The notes: generated by a model not told the origin, from the letters alone. A stretch of 64,000 bases of DNA from Dehalococcoidia bacterium (GCA_022451965.1 JAKUNJ010000003.1:45460-109459), one strand, 5' to 3'. Numbered from the stretch's first letter, positions 26,785-36,519 are shown. A program made the numbers and translations.

Positions 26785-29483
26785 CAGTTGATATTATTAA
26801 TTATTTTTTTAGGATCTTTAAAAAAGTTTTCAAATTTTTCTATATTTTTAATACCAACTTGAGCTGAAAATTTATTTCCACCTCCACCTCCATCAGTTTC
26901 TTTAGCGATAATTTTAGCTAATTCTCCAGCATCGATATCCAATCCATCTGTAGCCATAATTACTATTGAGCCTTTTTGATCAATAATAGATCCTAAAATA
27001 ACTATTCCTTCTCCAAGTTTAGTTCTTTGCAAATCTCCAGCCTTTCTTAATGCACCTATATTGGCAGCAAAGACTTTAGAACAAGAAACCTTTGTAGAGC
27101 CTATTTGAAATTCTTCAGTAGATGACCTTTCTGTATTACCTAGGGATAGATTCGTAATTTGTATTTGTAAATTTTCAATTTCCTTTTGTTGATCTTTTGA
27201 TAGTTTGTACAATAAATTAAATTTTTCAATAACATCATCTTTATTTGAGCTAAGAGTTTTCATTATTGCTTTGACCACATTTTGATTACTTTCTACTAAA
27301 TCTTCTGTTCCAATTCCTGTTGTGGCAAAAATCCTTCTATTTCCTGATCCAATTCCAATCTCTGAAACAATCTTAAATAATCCAATTCCACCAGTTTTAT
27401 GCATGTGAGTCCCACCACATAGCTCAAAGCTCCAAGGTGCGTCTATTTTAATAGTCCTTACATCATGCTCATATTTATCATCAAAAAAAGCAATAGCTCC
27501 TTCTTCTATGGCTTTACTGTATGTAGTATTTGAGACTTTTACATCTAGATTATTTCTTATATATTCATTGACTTTATCTTCAATTTTCTTGACAGAATGA
27601 TCATCCAAAGCTTCTAAATTAGTAAAATCAAATCTCAGGTAGTCTGGATGAACTAAAGACCCCGACTGCCTAACATGACTTCCAATAATTTCTCTAAGAG
27701 CTGCATGTAAAAGATGTGTTGCAGTATGGTTTCTTTTGATTTTTTCTCTTCTTTCTTTTTCTACTTTCATAGATATTTCAGATCCTTCTGAGATTTCGCC
27801 CGACTTCATCTTTGACTCATGAACGAAAATTCCTCCAAAGGGATTTTTCGTATCTAATACTTCAAATTCTCCAGTTTCTGAAAAACAGATGCCAGTATCT
27901 CCTAACTGACCTCCCATTTCTGCATAAAAAGGAGATCTATCTGTAATTATTTCAAAAGAATCCCCTGTTTTAACTTTTTTCTGAATTTTATTATTTTTGA
28001 TAATTGCTAAAACTTTAGCTTTTGAATTAAGTGTTTCATAACCTAAAAAATTAGTAGGCAATACTTTTAAAGATGAGTATATTTTTTCATTATTATCTTT
28101 ATTTATAGATTTTTTAGATCTATCTTTTTGTTTATCCATAATTTCGTTGAAAGATTTTATATCAATTCCTAACCCAAATTCTTCACAAATTTCTGAGGTA
28201 ATTTCAATAGGAAATCCATAAGTATCGTATAGAATGAAAGCTTCAGTACCGCTTAATAATTTCTTTTTTCCACCATCTCCTAATTTGCCTATTATTTCTT
28301 TGGACACTTCTTTTACATCATTTGATATATTTATTTCTTGATTTATTAAAATACCTCTATTTCTAATAAGTTCAGATAAAACTTGAGTTCCAAAACTTAA
28401 AGTTTTATTAAAGTTTTCTTCTTCTTTATTAAGAACTGAAATAATAAAATCCAATTTTTCCTCTAATTCTGGATATATATGGCTCAATTTCATTGAAGTA
28501 ATTTTAGCCATTGGAGATAATATTGGAAAATCTAAATCTAATTTTTTTGCAGTTATCATAGCTCTTCGAATAAGTCTTCTCAAGACATATCCTCTGCCAG
28601 TATTCTCTGGAAGTACTCCATCACCTATAAGAAAAGATGCAGATCTTCCATGTTCGGCAATAATTCTTTTATATTTATCAAAGTCTTTTTTATTTCCTTT
28701 AACAAGAGTATCTAAATATGTTAGATGATCACGAAAAATATCAGTATCATAAGAACTTTTGACATTATTTAAGACTGAAACAGTTCTTTCTAATCCCATA
28801 CCTGTATCAATATTATTGAAAGGCAAATTTGTATCTTTACCATCTATGTCTCTATAAAATTGAGTAAAAACCAGATTATATAGTTCAACAAAATCTTCAT
28901 GAATATTAGGACCCCATTTACTATCTGTGAATCTCATTTTATTTAAGTCTCCGGTGTAATAGTGTAACTCAGAGCAAGGACCACATGGACCCTCATCTCC
29001 TGCTGGACCCCACCAGTTATCTTCATCACCAAACTTATAAATATATTTTTTTGGTATACCTAATTTTTCCCAAATTTTTTCTGTTTCATCATCATCTTTA
29101 TAAACTGTGAAAAAAAGTCTGTTTTTATCAAAATTGAGTATATCCGTCATAAATTCTAATGCCCATTTACAAGCTTCTTCCTTGAAATAATCTCCAAAGC
29201 TAAAATTACCTAACATTTCAAAGAGTGTTAAATGAGTGTCATCTCCAACTTCTTCAATATCTGTTGTTCTAAAACATTTCTGAGAAGTTGCCATCCTAAA
29301 ATTAGGTGGTTTTTTTTCTCCAGAAAAATAAGACTTAAATTGAGCCATACCTGAGTTTGTGAGTAATAAAGTCGGGTCACCAGAAGGTATTAGAGAGGAT
29401 GATGGATGAACTAAGTGATTTTTAGATTCAAAAAAATCTAAAAATTTTGCTCTTAGTTCATCTGCTGTTTTAGGAGTATTCAT
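26784..29483 (-). CDS. alaS: Alanyl-tRNA synthetase
   Basis: A full-length 899-residue synthetase. The class II catalytic core starts at about residue 8 with LRAKFLDFFESKNHL and continues with TNSGMAQFKSYF, RGYVLRRLIRRA near 301, the editing-domain zinc motifs HTATHLLHAAL near 586 and CGGTH near 690, and a C-terminal DHHA1 domain with GGGGGNKFSAQVG near 870. It would also charge the tmRNA, which has the G-U identity pair. Confidence 0.98.
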   Translation of the reverse strand: MNTPKTADELRAKFLDFFESKNHLVHPSSSLIPSGDPTLLLTNSGMAQFKSYFSGEKKPPNFRMATSQKCFRTTDIEEVGDDTHLTLFEMLGNFSFGDYFKEEACKWALEFMTDILNFDKNRLFFTVYKDDDETEKIWEKLGIPKKYIYKFGDEDNWWGPAGDEGPCGPCSELHYYTGDLNKMRFTDSKWGPNIHEDFVELYNLVFTQFYRDIDGKDTNLPFNNIDTGMGLERTVSVLNNVKSSYDTDIFRDHLTYLDTLVKGNKKDFDKYKRIIAEHGRSASFLIGDGVLPENTGRGYVLRRLIRRAMITAKKLDLDFPILSPMAKITSMKLSHIYPELEEKLDFIISVLNKEEENFNKTLSFGTQVLSELIRNRGILINQEINISNDVKEVSKEIIGKLGDGGKKKLLSGTEAFILYDTYGFPIEITSEICEEFGLGIDIKSFNEIMDKQKDRSKKSINKDNNEKIYSSLKVLPTNFLGYETLNSKAKVLAIIKNNKIQKKVKTGDSFEIITDRSPFYAEMGGQLGDTGICFSETGEFEVLDTKNPFGGIFVHESKMKSGEISEGSEISMKVEKERREKIKRNHTATHLLHAALREIIGSHVRQSGSLVHPDYLRFDFTNLEALDDHSVKKIEDKVNEYIRNNLDVKVSNTTYSKAIEEGAIAFFDDKYEHDVRTIKIDAPWSFELCGGTHMHKTGGIGLFKIVSEIGIGSGNRRIFATTGIGTEDLVESNQNVVKAIMKTLSSNKDDVIEKFNLLYKLSKDQQKEIENLQIQITNLSLGNTERSSTEEFQIGSTKVSCSKVFAANIGALRKAGDLQRTKLGEGIVILGSIIDQKGSIVIMATDGLDIDAGELAKIIAKETDGGGGGNKFSAQVGIKNIEKFENFFKDPKKIINNIN

Positions 29484-29521
29484 ATTTTTATATTTTATAA
29501 GATTTTATTTTACGATAAAGA

Positions 29522-30586
29522 TTATTCATTTGTCTGCTCATTTATTGATTCATATATATGCTTGCGCCAACCTGATGGATTATTTCTTTCTTTGTCTAAG
29601 AAAAAATTTTCTAAATCCTTTTTATTAGCTATTAAAGTTTCTGAGACTTTGATTTTTTTTGAAATATTTTTAATATTTATTTGTGCTTTTTTTACATTAA
29701 TTTTTCTGACTGAAGAATTGTAATATCCTTTTTTATGTTTATTACAGATTTTATATATTTCATCTATATCACTCTCAAAAAAATATTTATTTTCTGTTAG
29801 GTTTAGTTTCTTAAGTAGACTTAAGTTCCTAAAATAATCTGAAGAAATTTTTATTATCTGTTTATCTTTTAGGTACCATGATTTAGGTATATTTTTTGAC
29901 CTTGAAATATTCTCTCTATGACTAGATATTGATTTTATTAATTCTAAATTAATTTTATTTTTATCACTTATCCTAATTTTTTCCCAAGAATTTTCTGGCT
30001 TACTTTTATGTTTAATTGTTTGAATTATATTCTTCATTTCTTCGTCAAACCAATTAGATTTTTTTTGGCGACTTAACTCTCTTGAGATTTTTTTGTATAA
30101 TTTTTCCAAATGAATTACATCACTAGCAGCATAAAATAACTGGTGTTTTGATAGAGGTCTTTTTAGCCAATTTGAATTTTGATGTTTTTTATCAATATCA
30201 AGATCTAATATATTTTTGACCAAATTTTTGTAGCTTATATGATGCTCAAGGTCTATAAATGCATTTGCTAGTTGAGTGTCAAAAATATTTTTTATTTCAA
30301 TATCAAAATTTTTTTCAAGTATTTCTATATCTTGCTCACAGTCATGAAATATTTTAATACTTTTGTCTAACGAAAGTATTTTGGCTAAATTAGTTCTATA
30401 GTTTTTATTCTTAAGAAAATCATATATGAACACAACATCGTCTACTGCAATTTGAACTAAGGACAAGATAGGAAAATATGTATTTTCTCGTATGAATTCT
30501 GTATCTATTCCAAATATATTTTTTTTAGTAATAAGTTTACCTAATAAATCAATATCAGAGCTATTTTTTATTTGAATTAATTTCAT
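29522..30586 (-). CDS. rnd: Ribonuclease D
   Basis: A 3'-5' exoribonuclease of the DEDD superfamily, 354 residues. The three exonuclease motifs are GIDTEFIRENTYFPILSLVQ near residue 25, HDCEQDIEIL near 81 and YAASDVIHLEKLY near 152, with DTQLANAFI between. An HRDC-like helical domain follows (SWYLKDKQIIKISSDYFRN region near 246-264). It trims tRNA and other RNA 3' ends in well-studied relatives. Its stop lies 38 bases after alaS starts. Confidence 0.92.
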   Translation of the reverse strand: MKLIQIKNSSDIDLLGKLITKKNIFGIDTEFIRENTYFPILSLVQIAVDDVVFIYDFLKNKNYRTNLAKILSLDKSIKIFHDCEQDIEILEKNFDIEIKNIFDTQLANAFIDLEHHISYKNLVKNILDLDIDKKHQNSNWLKRPLSKHQLFYAASDVIHLEKLYKKISRELSRQKKSNWFDEEMKNIIQTIKHKSKPENSWEKIRISDKNKINLELIKSISSHRENISRSKNIPKSWYLKDKQIIKISSDYFRNLSLLKKLNLTENKYFFESDIDEIYKICNKHKKGYYNSSVRKINVKKAQINIKNISKKIKVSETLIANKKDLENFFLDKERNNPSGWRKHIYESINEQTNE

Positions 30587-30718
30587 TTATATAAAACATA
30601 ATATTCTATTTATTTTTTAATTATAAATTAGAGGTAAAATACTTTTATCAGATAGTGGATTTTTATATTCAATAATCTAATAAATATTATTTTTTTTATC
30701 AAATTATTAATGAATATC

Positions 30719-30722
30719 GGAG
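30719..30722 (+). promoter_or_regulatory. Ribosome binding site fixing the dehydratase start
   Basis: GGAG lies five bases before the ATG at 30728 and inside the stretch that an upstream ATG at 30710 would translate. The upstream ATG has no such site, so 30728 is the preferred start. The 140-base gap before it holds AT-rich sequence with presumed divergent promoters but no clear motif. Confidence 0.7.
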
Positions 30723-30727
30723 AGATT

Positions 30728-32416
30728 ATGGCTAAATATAATAAAAGTGAAAAATGGTTTGGTGAAAAAAATTTAGAAGGATTCTTACATAGATCAGGTA
30801 TGAAAGCTCAAGGTTGGCCCGATAATATGATCAAGAACCGTCCAATTATTGGTATAGCAAATAGTTTCTCTGAAGCAGTTCATTGTAATTCTCATCTTAG
30901 AAATTTAGCTGAACATGTAAAAAAAGGGGTTATAGAAGCAGGTGGAACACCTATTGAGTTTCCTGTGATATCTTTGGGAGAATTTTTTCTCACTCCTACA
31001 TCAATGTATCTTAGGAATCAAATGTCAATAGATGTTGAAGAAATGATTAAGGGCTTGCCCATAGATGGAGTTGTTCTTCTTTCTGGGTGTGATAAAACAA
31101 CTCCTGCAATGTTAATGGGAGCAGCATCTGCTAACATTCCAACAATTTTACTTCCTGGAGGGCCTTCTCTAAGAGGTGATTGGAGAGGTCAAGAATTAGG
31201 ATCTTGTACAGATTGTAGAAAATTTTGGAACGAACTTCGTGCAGGTAATATTTCGCAGGATGATTATGATTCAATGGAAGAATCAATTTACAGGTCTCCT
31301 GGTCATTGTATGGTTGCAGGAACAGCATCAACAATGAGTGTAATCTCAGAAGCTATGGGACTCACTTTGAAAGGTGCTGCATCTATCCCTGCAGTTGATT
31401 CGAGAAGACTAGCATTATCAAATAAAACTGGTCAAAGAATTGTTGAAATGGTAAATGAAAATATAAGAATTGAAAATTTCTTAAAAAAAGAAAACTTTCA
31501 TAACGGAATTAGTGCATTAATGTCTTTCGGTGGATCTACAAATGCCATTATCCATATGTTAGCTATTGCAGGAAGAACTAAAGTTGGTATTGATTTAGAG
31601 GATTTCAATAAAATATCAGAAAAAACTCCCGTCATAGCCAATTTAAAACCTGCTGGAGAAATGTTGATGGAGGATCTTCATTATGCAGGAGGAGTTTCTG
31701 GAATATTAAAAAATATACAAGATTTAATTTATAAAGAAGTTATTACAGTTTCTGGTGAAAAAATATCTGAAATTGTAAATGAAGCTGAAATTTATAACGA
31801 AAATGTAATAAGAGGTAAATCTAATTCAATAAATAAGGAAGGCAGTATTTGTATTCTTAAGGGAACTCTAGCTCCAAATGGTGCAGTTATAAAAGTAGCC
31901 GCGGCAAGTAAAAAATTTCTTGAACATACTGGAAAAGCTCTAGTTTATGATTCTGCTGAAGAATTATCAAATAATATAGATAAACCAGATCTTGAGGTTG
32001 ACGAAAATACAGTCCTAATTCTTAGAAATAATGGTCCAGTCGGAGGTCAAGGTATGCCTGAATCTGGATTTTTACCTATCCCAAAAAAATTATTGGATAA
32101 GGGAATCAGAGATATTGTAAGAATTTCAGATGCAAGAATGAGTGGTACAGCATTTGGAACCATAATTCTTCATGTTAGTCCTGAAAGTTATGTTGGTGGA
32201 CCACTTTCTTTAGTTGAAAATGGAGATCTTATTTCTATATCAATAAAGAATAAATCTATTGATCTTAAAGTTGATGATTCAATTTTAGAGAAGAGAAGAA
32301 ATAAAAAGAGAAAAAATATAACTATATCTGAATATGAAAGAGGATATGGCTATATTTATAAGAAACATATTTTACAAGCTGAAGATGGATGTGATTTTGA
32401 TTTTTTAAGATTATAA
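30728..32416 (+). CDS. IlvD/Edd family dehydratase, sugar-acid type
   Basis: A 562-residue iron-sulfur dehydratase. Cluster cysteines are visible in AVHCNSHL, LSGCDKTTPAML and SPGHCMVAGTAS, and the C-terminal VRISDARMSGTAFG is a family signature. The N-terminus (WFGEKNLEGFLHRSGMKAQG) and the GSCTDCRKFWNELRAG region resemble arabinonate/xylonate dehydratases more than the valine-pathway enzyme. It would remove water from an aldonic or other polyhydroxy acid to give a 2-keto-3-deoxy acid. Dihydroxy-acid dehydratase (IlvD) remains possible because no other ilv gene is nearby to argue either way. It is convergent with the hydroxy-acid dehydrogenase group. Confidence 0.82.
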   Translation: MAKYNKSEKWFGEKNLEGFLHRSGMKAQGWPDNMIKNRPIIGIANSFSEAVHCNSHLRNLAEHVKKGVIEAGGTPIEFPVISLGEFFLTPTSMYLRNQMSIDVEEMIKGLPIDGVVLLSGCDKTTPAMLMGAASANIPTILLPGGPSLRGDWRGQELGSCTDCRKFWNELRAGNISQDDYDSMEESIYRSPGHCMVAGTASTMSVISEAMGLTLKGAASIPAVDSRRLALSNKTGQRIVEMVNENIRIENFLKKENFHNGISALMSFGGSTNAIIHMLAIAGRTKVGIDLEDFNKISEKTPVIANLKPAGEMLMEDLHYAGGVSGILKNIQDLIYKEVITVSGEKISEIVNEAEIYNENVIRGKSNSINKEGSICILKGTLAPNGAVIKVAAASKKFLEHTGKALVYDSAEELSNNIDKPDLEVDENTVLILRNNGPVGGQGMPESGFLPIPKKLLDKGIRDIVRISDARMSGTAFGTIILHVSPESYVGGPLSLVENGDLISISIKNKSIDLKVDDSILEKRRNKKRKNITISEYERGYGYIYKKHILQAEDGCDFDFLRL

Positions 32417-32438
32417 AAATCTTATCTAAATGTTTTTC

Positions 32439-33230
32439 TTAATTATTATATTTAGCTATTATTTCTAATAATTCGTACATTGAATTTATTTCATAAGTAG
32501 GTCTAAATTCATTATTAGATATATTTTCATTTTCTCTATTTATATAAACTGATTTTATTCCTAATTTATTTGCTCCCAATATATCTCCTTCAGGTCTATC
32601 TCCTACCATTAAGATTTCATTTTTAGATAATTTGAAATTCTTTATAATAATTTCATAACCATGTGGAAAAGGTTTTCCAAACTTTATTTCACTTGAAGTT
32701 AATATTTGCCTATTTTTACCAGAAAAAAAATACAAGAGACCTGACTTTGCTAACTTTCTCCTTTGATGTATAGCCATTCCATTTGTCAATACTGCTAACT
32801 TAAGCCTTTTTAGTTTTAATAAAACAGGTATAACATCATCATAGGCTTCAATCATTTCCCACATATTGTGAATGTGATTATTTGAGATTTCAGAAATATT
32901 TATATTATTAATACCCAGAATATTTTTTGTAATTTCCTTCCAAATTTCTGTTCTTATTATGTTATAACTTGTAGAAATGAATTCATTTACTTCTCCGGAA
33001 CCTCCTATATCACCCCAAAGAATATCTCTTCCACCAAATTTTGCATCTAAATATTTCTTAAAATATTTTATTGAACCAATTTCGTTTATTTTTTTTATAA
33101 TGATTTCTAAAGTATTTTTATCAATTATATTTTTTGATATTTCTTGAGATATTCTAATGTATTCTTTATTATAAATTTTTTCATGGATTGTTAGAGTATC
33201 ATCTAGATCAAAAATAATTCCCTTAATCAT
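32439..33230 (-). CDS. HAD family hydrolase
   Basis: A haloacid-dehalogenase superfamily phosphatase of 263 residues. Motif I IFDLDDTLT at residues 5-13 holds the nucleophile, motif II is LTNG near 150, motif III lies in FGKPFPHGYE near 183 and motif IV is MVGDRPEGDILGAN near 204. The cap is alpha-helical (type I), as in small-molecule phosphatases such as phosphoglycolate or nucleotidase types. The substrate is not evident. It overlaps the upstream dehydrogenase by four bases. Confidence 0.87.
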   Translation of the reverse strand: MIKGIIFDLDDTLTIHEKIYNKEYIRISQEISKNIIDKNTLEIIIKKINEIGSIKYFKKYLDAKFGGRDILWGDIGGSGEVNEFISTSYNIIRTEIWKEITKNILGINNINISEISNNHIHNMWEMIEAYDDVIPVLLKLKRLKLAVLTNGMAIHQRRKLAKSGLLYFFSGKNRQILTSSEIKFGKPFPHGYEIIIKNFKLSKNEILMVGDRPEGDILGANKLGIKSVYINRENENISNNEFRPTYEINSMYELLEIIAKYNN

Positions 33231-34288
33231 AGTTTAGAAATAATGGCTTGGGTTACTTCTTTTGTTTTAGAATGCCCACCTAGATCAGGAGTTAAAATTT
33301 CTCCTGATTCTATGACTTTCTTTACAGAATTTTCAAGTTCTTTTGCAGCTTCAGTTTCACCAAGGTGACTCAACATAATTCCTCCAGTCAAAATTTGAGC
33401 CATTGGATTAGAAATTTCTTTTCCTACGATATCTGGAGCAGATCCATGTGTTGGTTCAAACATAGAAGGATTTTTTCTAGTTGGGTCTATATTACCGCTT
33501 GAAGCTAATCCCATCGAACCTGTTATTATAGCTCCTATGTCTGTCAAAATATCTCCAAAAAGATTACTGGCTACAACAACATCAAATTCAGTTGGTTTCC
33601 TAATGAAGTCCATACAAGCAGCATCTATCAATAATGAATTTGTGGATACTTTAGGATACTCAGACTTTATATCTTCAAAACATCTATCCCAAAGTGTCAT
33701 TGAATAACCTTGAGCATTAGACTTTGTTATCGAAGTGACATGATTTTTTTTATTTCTTTCTAGTGCCAATTCAAATGCATATCTAATAACTCTTTCACAT
33801 CCTTTTCTTGTAAATACTGCACTTTGTACAGCTACTTCTTCAGGAAAATTTTTATATTGAAAGCCCCCAACGTTAGCATACTCTCCTTCAGTATTTTCTC
33901 TTACAACAATAAAATCTACATCGTATGGTTTAATATTTTTTAGAGGAGTGTCAACTCCTGGATATAAAATAGAAGGTCTTACGCAAGCAAACTGATCAAA
34001 GGCTCTTCTTATTGGCAGAAGAAGTCCATTCAAAGTAATGTGGTCTTGTATATCTGGGTGGCCAACTGCACCTAGAAATATAGCATCAAATTCAGTCAAT
34101 TGATTTATACCATCATCAGGCATCATTACTCCATTCTTAAAGTAATATTCTGAGCTCCAATCAAAGTTTGAAAATTTTAGTTCAAAGTCATTCTTCTTAC
34201 TGATATGACTTAATACTTCTAAGGCACTTGAAACTACTTCTACTCCTATTCCATCACCCGGAATAACTGCTATTTTATATTTTTTCAA
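33227..34288 (-). CDS. Isocitrate/isopropylmalate-family dehydrogenase, tartrate/D-malate type
   Basis: An NAD-dependent decarboxylating 2-hydroxyacid dehydrogenase. AVIPGDGIGVEVV opens the fold, VVRENTEGEYANVGG near residue 128 and the metal-binding NLFGDILTDIGA near 246 follow, then PTHGSAPDI. The long loop and the sequence LGAVGHPDIQDHITLNGLLLP-like region match the tartrate dehydrogenase/D-malate dehydrogenase group better than LeuB. I prefer the TTG start at 34288, with GAGG eight bases before it, over an ATG at 34342 inside the upstream gene. That gives 353 residues. Neighbours suggest hydroxy-acid catabolism. Confidence 0.86.
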   Translation of the reverse strand: MKKYKIAVIPGDGIGVEVVSSALEVLSHISKKNDFELKFSNFDWSSEYYFKNGVMMPDDGINQLTEFDAIFLGAVGHPDIQDHITLNGLLLPIRRAFDQFACVRPSILYPGVDTPLKNIKPYDVDFIVVRENTEGEYANVGGFQYKNFPEEVAVQSAVFTRKGCERVIRYAFELALERNKKNHVTSITKSNAQGYSMTLWDRCFEDIKSEYPKVSTNSLLIDAACMDFIRKPTEFDVVVASNLFGDILTDIGAIITGSMGLASSGNIDPTRKNPSMFEPTHGSAPDIVGKEISNPMAQILTGGIMLSHLGETEAAKELENSVKKVIESGEILTPDLGGHSKTKEVTQAIISKL

Positions 34289-34296
34289 TTTCTTTT

Positions 34297-34301
34297 CCTC
34301 T
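34297..34301 (-). promoter_or_regulatory. Ribosome binding site for a TTG start
   Basis: On the minus strand AGAGG directly follows the stop codon of the upstream gene and precedes the TTG at 34288 by eight bases. It argues that translation starts there rather than at the ATG at 34342. Confidence 0.55.
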
Positions 34302-35171
34302 CTAATTTCCCTCAATGATTTGTATAATTCCAGCCATATCATCCATCTCTTTTCCTTTAGATTTTAATTCATCATATAATTTTTTTGTTACTTTGGTTAA
34401 AGGCAATCCTACGGAGAGCTCTTTTCCCATTTTTTCAATTATAGATATGTCTTTGTGTATATTTCTAGCAGGTACTGAAGAATCTTTAAAATCTCTATCT
34501 CTAATTATCGGAGCTGATCTTTCTAGCATTTTGGAATACCCAAAACTTACCATGAGTATTTCCATAGCAGAATCAATATTTATCTTTGCGGCGTTTGATA
34601 AAGCTAGAGCCTCAGCTGAAGCTGTGGTATGAACTGCTGTTAGCAATTGATTTATTAACTTCATAGCAGTTCCAGTTCCAGAATCACCCATTTTTTTTAT
34701 TGTTTTCCCCATCATTTCGAAGAAAGGTTTAGCTTTTTTGAATGCCAAATCATTTCCTCCAACCATAATTGATAAGGTTCCATCTCTTGCTCCAATAGGA
34801 CCACCAGAAATAGGAGCGTCTAAAAAGCTTGCTCCTTTCTTATTTAATTCATAAAAACATTGTTTGGATGTAGCTACATCTACTGTTGAATGATCAATAA
34901 TTATTTTATTTTCAATAAATTCATTAGAGCTAATTCCTTTTTCTCCTAATATCACTTCCTTAGAGGTATTAATATCTGGCAAACAAGTTAATATTATTTC
35001 ACTTTGGTTCACAATATCTGATAAATCGTAACAGCCTTTTGCTCCTTTTTTTTCCATTAAATTTATTTTTTCTTTATTTCTGGTATAAACTCTTAGATCA
35101 GCACCTTTTGACAATAAATTGTTCGCCATACCTTGCCCCATATTTCCCAAACCAATAAATCCTATTTTCAT
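34302..35171 (-). CDS. 3-Hydroxyisobutyrate dehydrogenase family / tartronate semialdehyde reductase-like
   Basis: A beta-hydroxyacid dehydrogenase of 289 residues. The Rossmann motif GFIGLGNMGQGMANNL is at residues 4-19, substrate-binding DAPISGGPIGARDGTL near 118 and the catalytic lysine in GTAMKLINQLL near 171. The family oxidises 3-hydroxyisobutyrate or reduces tartronate semialdehyde to glycerate. A glycerate kinase at 54.2 kb would make the second reaction useful here, but this link is inference. It lies between two other dehydrogenases in one minus-strand run. Confidence 0.9.
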   Translation of the reverse strand: MKIGFIGLGNMGQGMANNLLSKGADLRVYTRNKEKINLMEKKGAKGCYDLSDIVNQSEIILTCLPDINTSKEVILGEKGISSNEFIENKIIIDHSTVDVATSKQCFYELNKKGASFLDAPISGGPIGARDGTLSIMVGGNDLAFKKAKPFFEMMGKTIKKMGDSGTGTAMKLINQLLTAVHTTASAEALALSNAAKINIDSAMEILMVSFGYSKMLERSAPIIRDRDFKDSSVPARNIHKDISIIEKMGKELSVGLPLTKVTKKLYDELKSKGKEMDDMAGIIQIIEGN

Positions 35172-35181
35172 TACTAACCTC

Positions 35182-36120
35182 CTAAAGGTTTGAAATTATA
35201 TTTTCAGCTAATATATTAATACTTTTTTTTATGACTTCTGCAGAGTTTGCAGCATTATGTGATGTCAGAATTACATTATGTAACCTCTTGAGCTTATTTT
35301 TTTCTCTAATTGGCTCTAATTCAAATACATCCAATGCTGCTCCTGATATTTTCCCACTAACTAGAGAATTATATAATGCTTCTTCATTTAGTAATTTCCC
35401 TCTAGCTGTATTGATTAATATTGCTGTAGATTTCATAAGTGATAATTCTTCAGTATCAATTAAGTATTTTTTACCTTCTTCTACTCTTGTATGTATTGAA
35501 ACCACATCTGAATTTTCTAAAAGATAGTCTAATTCAGTTACTTTTGCATATTCCTCGAAGCTCAGAGATCTAACTTTATCAATTCTAATCATGGGAGAAA
35601 TAATAATTTTCATTCCAAGACTATGCCCCATTCTAGCTACTTTTTCACCAATTGCTCCTGAACCAATTATTCCTAGTGTTTTTCCTTCTAATAATTCCAC
35701 CTCTATTGAAGGCCACTCATCTTCCCTAATTCTTCTATCTAATTCAGGGATTTTCTTATTAAGAGACATCATTAGAGAAATTGTATGTTCTGCAACTGAA
35801 TTTGTAAGAACATTTCTAATTGAAGATACTTTTATCTTATTTCTTTTTGCTGATTCAATATCTATATGATCAAGTGCTGGACCGAATACTGCTATGTGTT
35901 TAAGCGAAGAAGAGTTTTCTATTATATTATTAGTTATTTGAGTTGTAGCCTTTGTAATAACAACAGTGTGGGCATCGACTATTCTTTCCAATATTTCTCT
36001 TGAGTTTGCAGGTCTGGTTTTGTATATAAAAATTTCATTTAATTCCTCCAGAGAATCAAAGAATTCAGATTCATAGGAAATTACTTGTGGGTCATCATCT
36101 ACAATAACTATTTTAGCCAT
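35182..36120 (-). CDS. D-isomer-specific 2-hydroxyacid dehydrogenase
   Basis: A 312-residue NAD-dependent dehydrogenase of the phosphoglycerate/glyoxylate reductase family. The nucleotide-binding GKTLGIIGSGAIGEKVARMG begins near residue 147. INTARGKLLNEEALYNSL near 236 and the catalytic histidine in SHNAAN near 289 follow. Substrate unknown. It is the first gene of the minus-strand run toward the tartrate-type dehydrogenase and diverges from the corrinoid gene cluster across 66 bases. Confidence 0.9.
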   Translation of the reverse strand: MAKIVIVDDDPQVISYESEFFDSLEELNEIFIYKTRPANSREILERIVDAHTVVITKATTQITNNIIENSSSLKHIAVFGPALDHIDIESAKRNKIKVSSIRNVLTNSVAEHTISLMMSLNKKIPELDRRIREDEWPSIEVELLEGKTLGIIGSGAIGEKVARMGHSLGMKIIISPMIRIDKVRSLSFEEYAKVTELDYLLENSDVVSIHTRVEEGKKYLIDTEELSLMKSTAILINTARGKLLNEEALYNSLVSGKISGAALDVFELEPIREKNKLKRLHNVILTSHNAANSAEVIKKSINILAENIISNL

Positions 36121-36186
36121 AAAAAAATTTTACATAAATTTCTATATATTATAATGAGAATATCATCTTTTTATTTAATAAAAATT

Positions 36187-36519
36187 ATGTCTTCATATAA
36201 AATTTTATACTGGAAAGAAATTCCAACTCAAATAAAATATACAGATTCTGATGGGCAAGAAACATCTTACCCATTGAGCTTGTTTTTTCAACAAGCTATA
36301 GATGCTATTGCTATGCATGATGGATCAATAACTTCTGGAGAATATTTAGATGCATGGGAATGGGGAAAAATTTTAGATACTGATAAAGAACCTGAAGACA
36401 TTGTATTAAGTTTTGATAATAATATACCTAAGTCATTTATAAATAAACTGAGAAAACTTCATGATTCTGGTCAAAGAGACCCTTCCCCAGGAGCAATTGA
36501 TATATGGTTTCAAAATTAA
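36187..36519 (+). CDS. Virulence-factor-domain small protein (PF13769-like)
   Basis: A 110-residue cytoplasmic protein beginning MSSYKILYWKEIPTQIKY, with FFQQAIDAIAMHDGS and SGEYLDAWEWG following. This matches the small domain called virulence factor in databases; the name comes from a screen and does not imply pathogenicity. The start at 36187 is preferred because an earlier in-frame ATG at 36085 lies inside the divergent gene and gives a poor, unrelated extension. It is the first gene of the corrinoid cluster and overlaps the next gene by 16 bases. Function unknown. Confidence 0.75.
   Translation: MSSYKILYWKEIPTQIKYTDSDGQETSYPLSLFFQQAIDAIAMHDGSITSGEYLDAWEWGKILDTDKEPEDIVLSFDNNIPKSFINKLRKLHDSGQRDPSPGAIDIWFQN

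Noticed and set aside
30728-32416. 6-Phosphogluconate dehydratase (Edd)
   Set aside because: The N-terminal and middle segments resemble arabinonate/xylonate dehydratases, and no KDPG aldolase or zwf gene lies nearby.
36121-36186. Cobalamin riboswitch before the corrinoid cluster
   Set aside because: The gap is only 66 bases, AT-rich, without a B12-box or paired structure; too short for this riboswitch.
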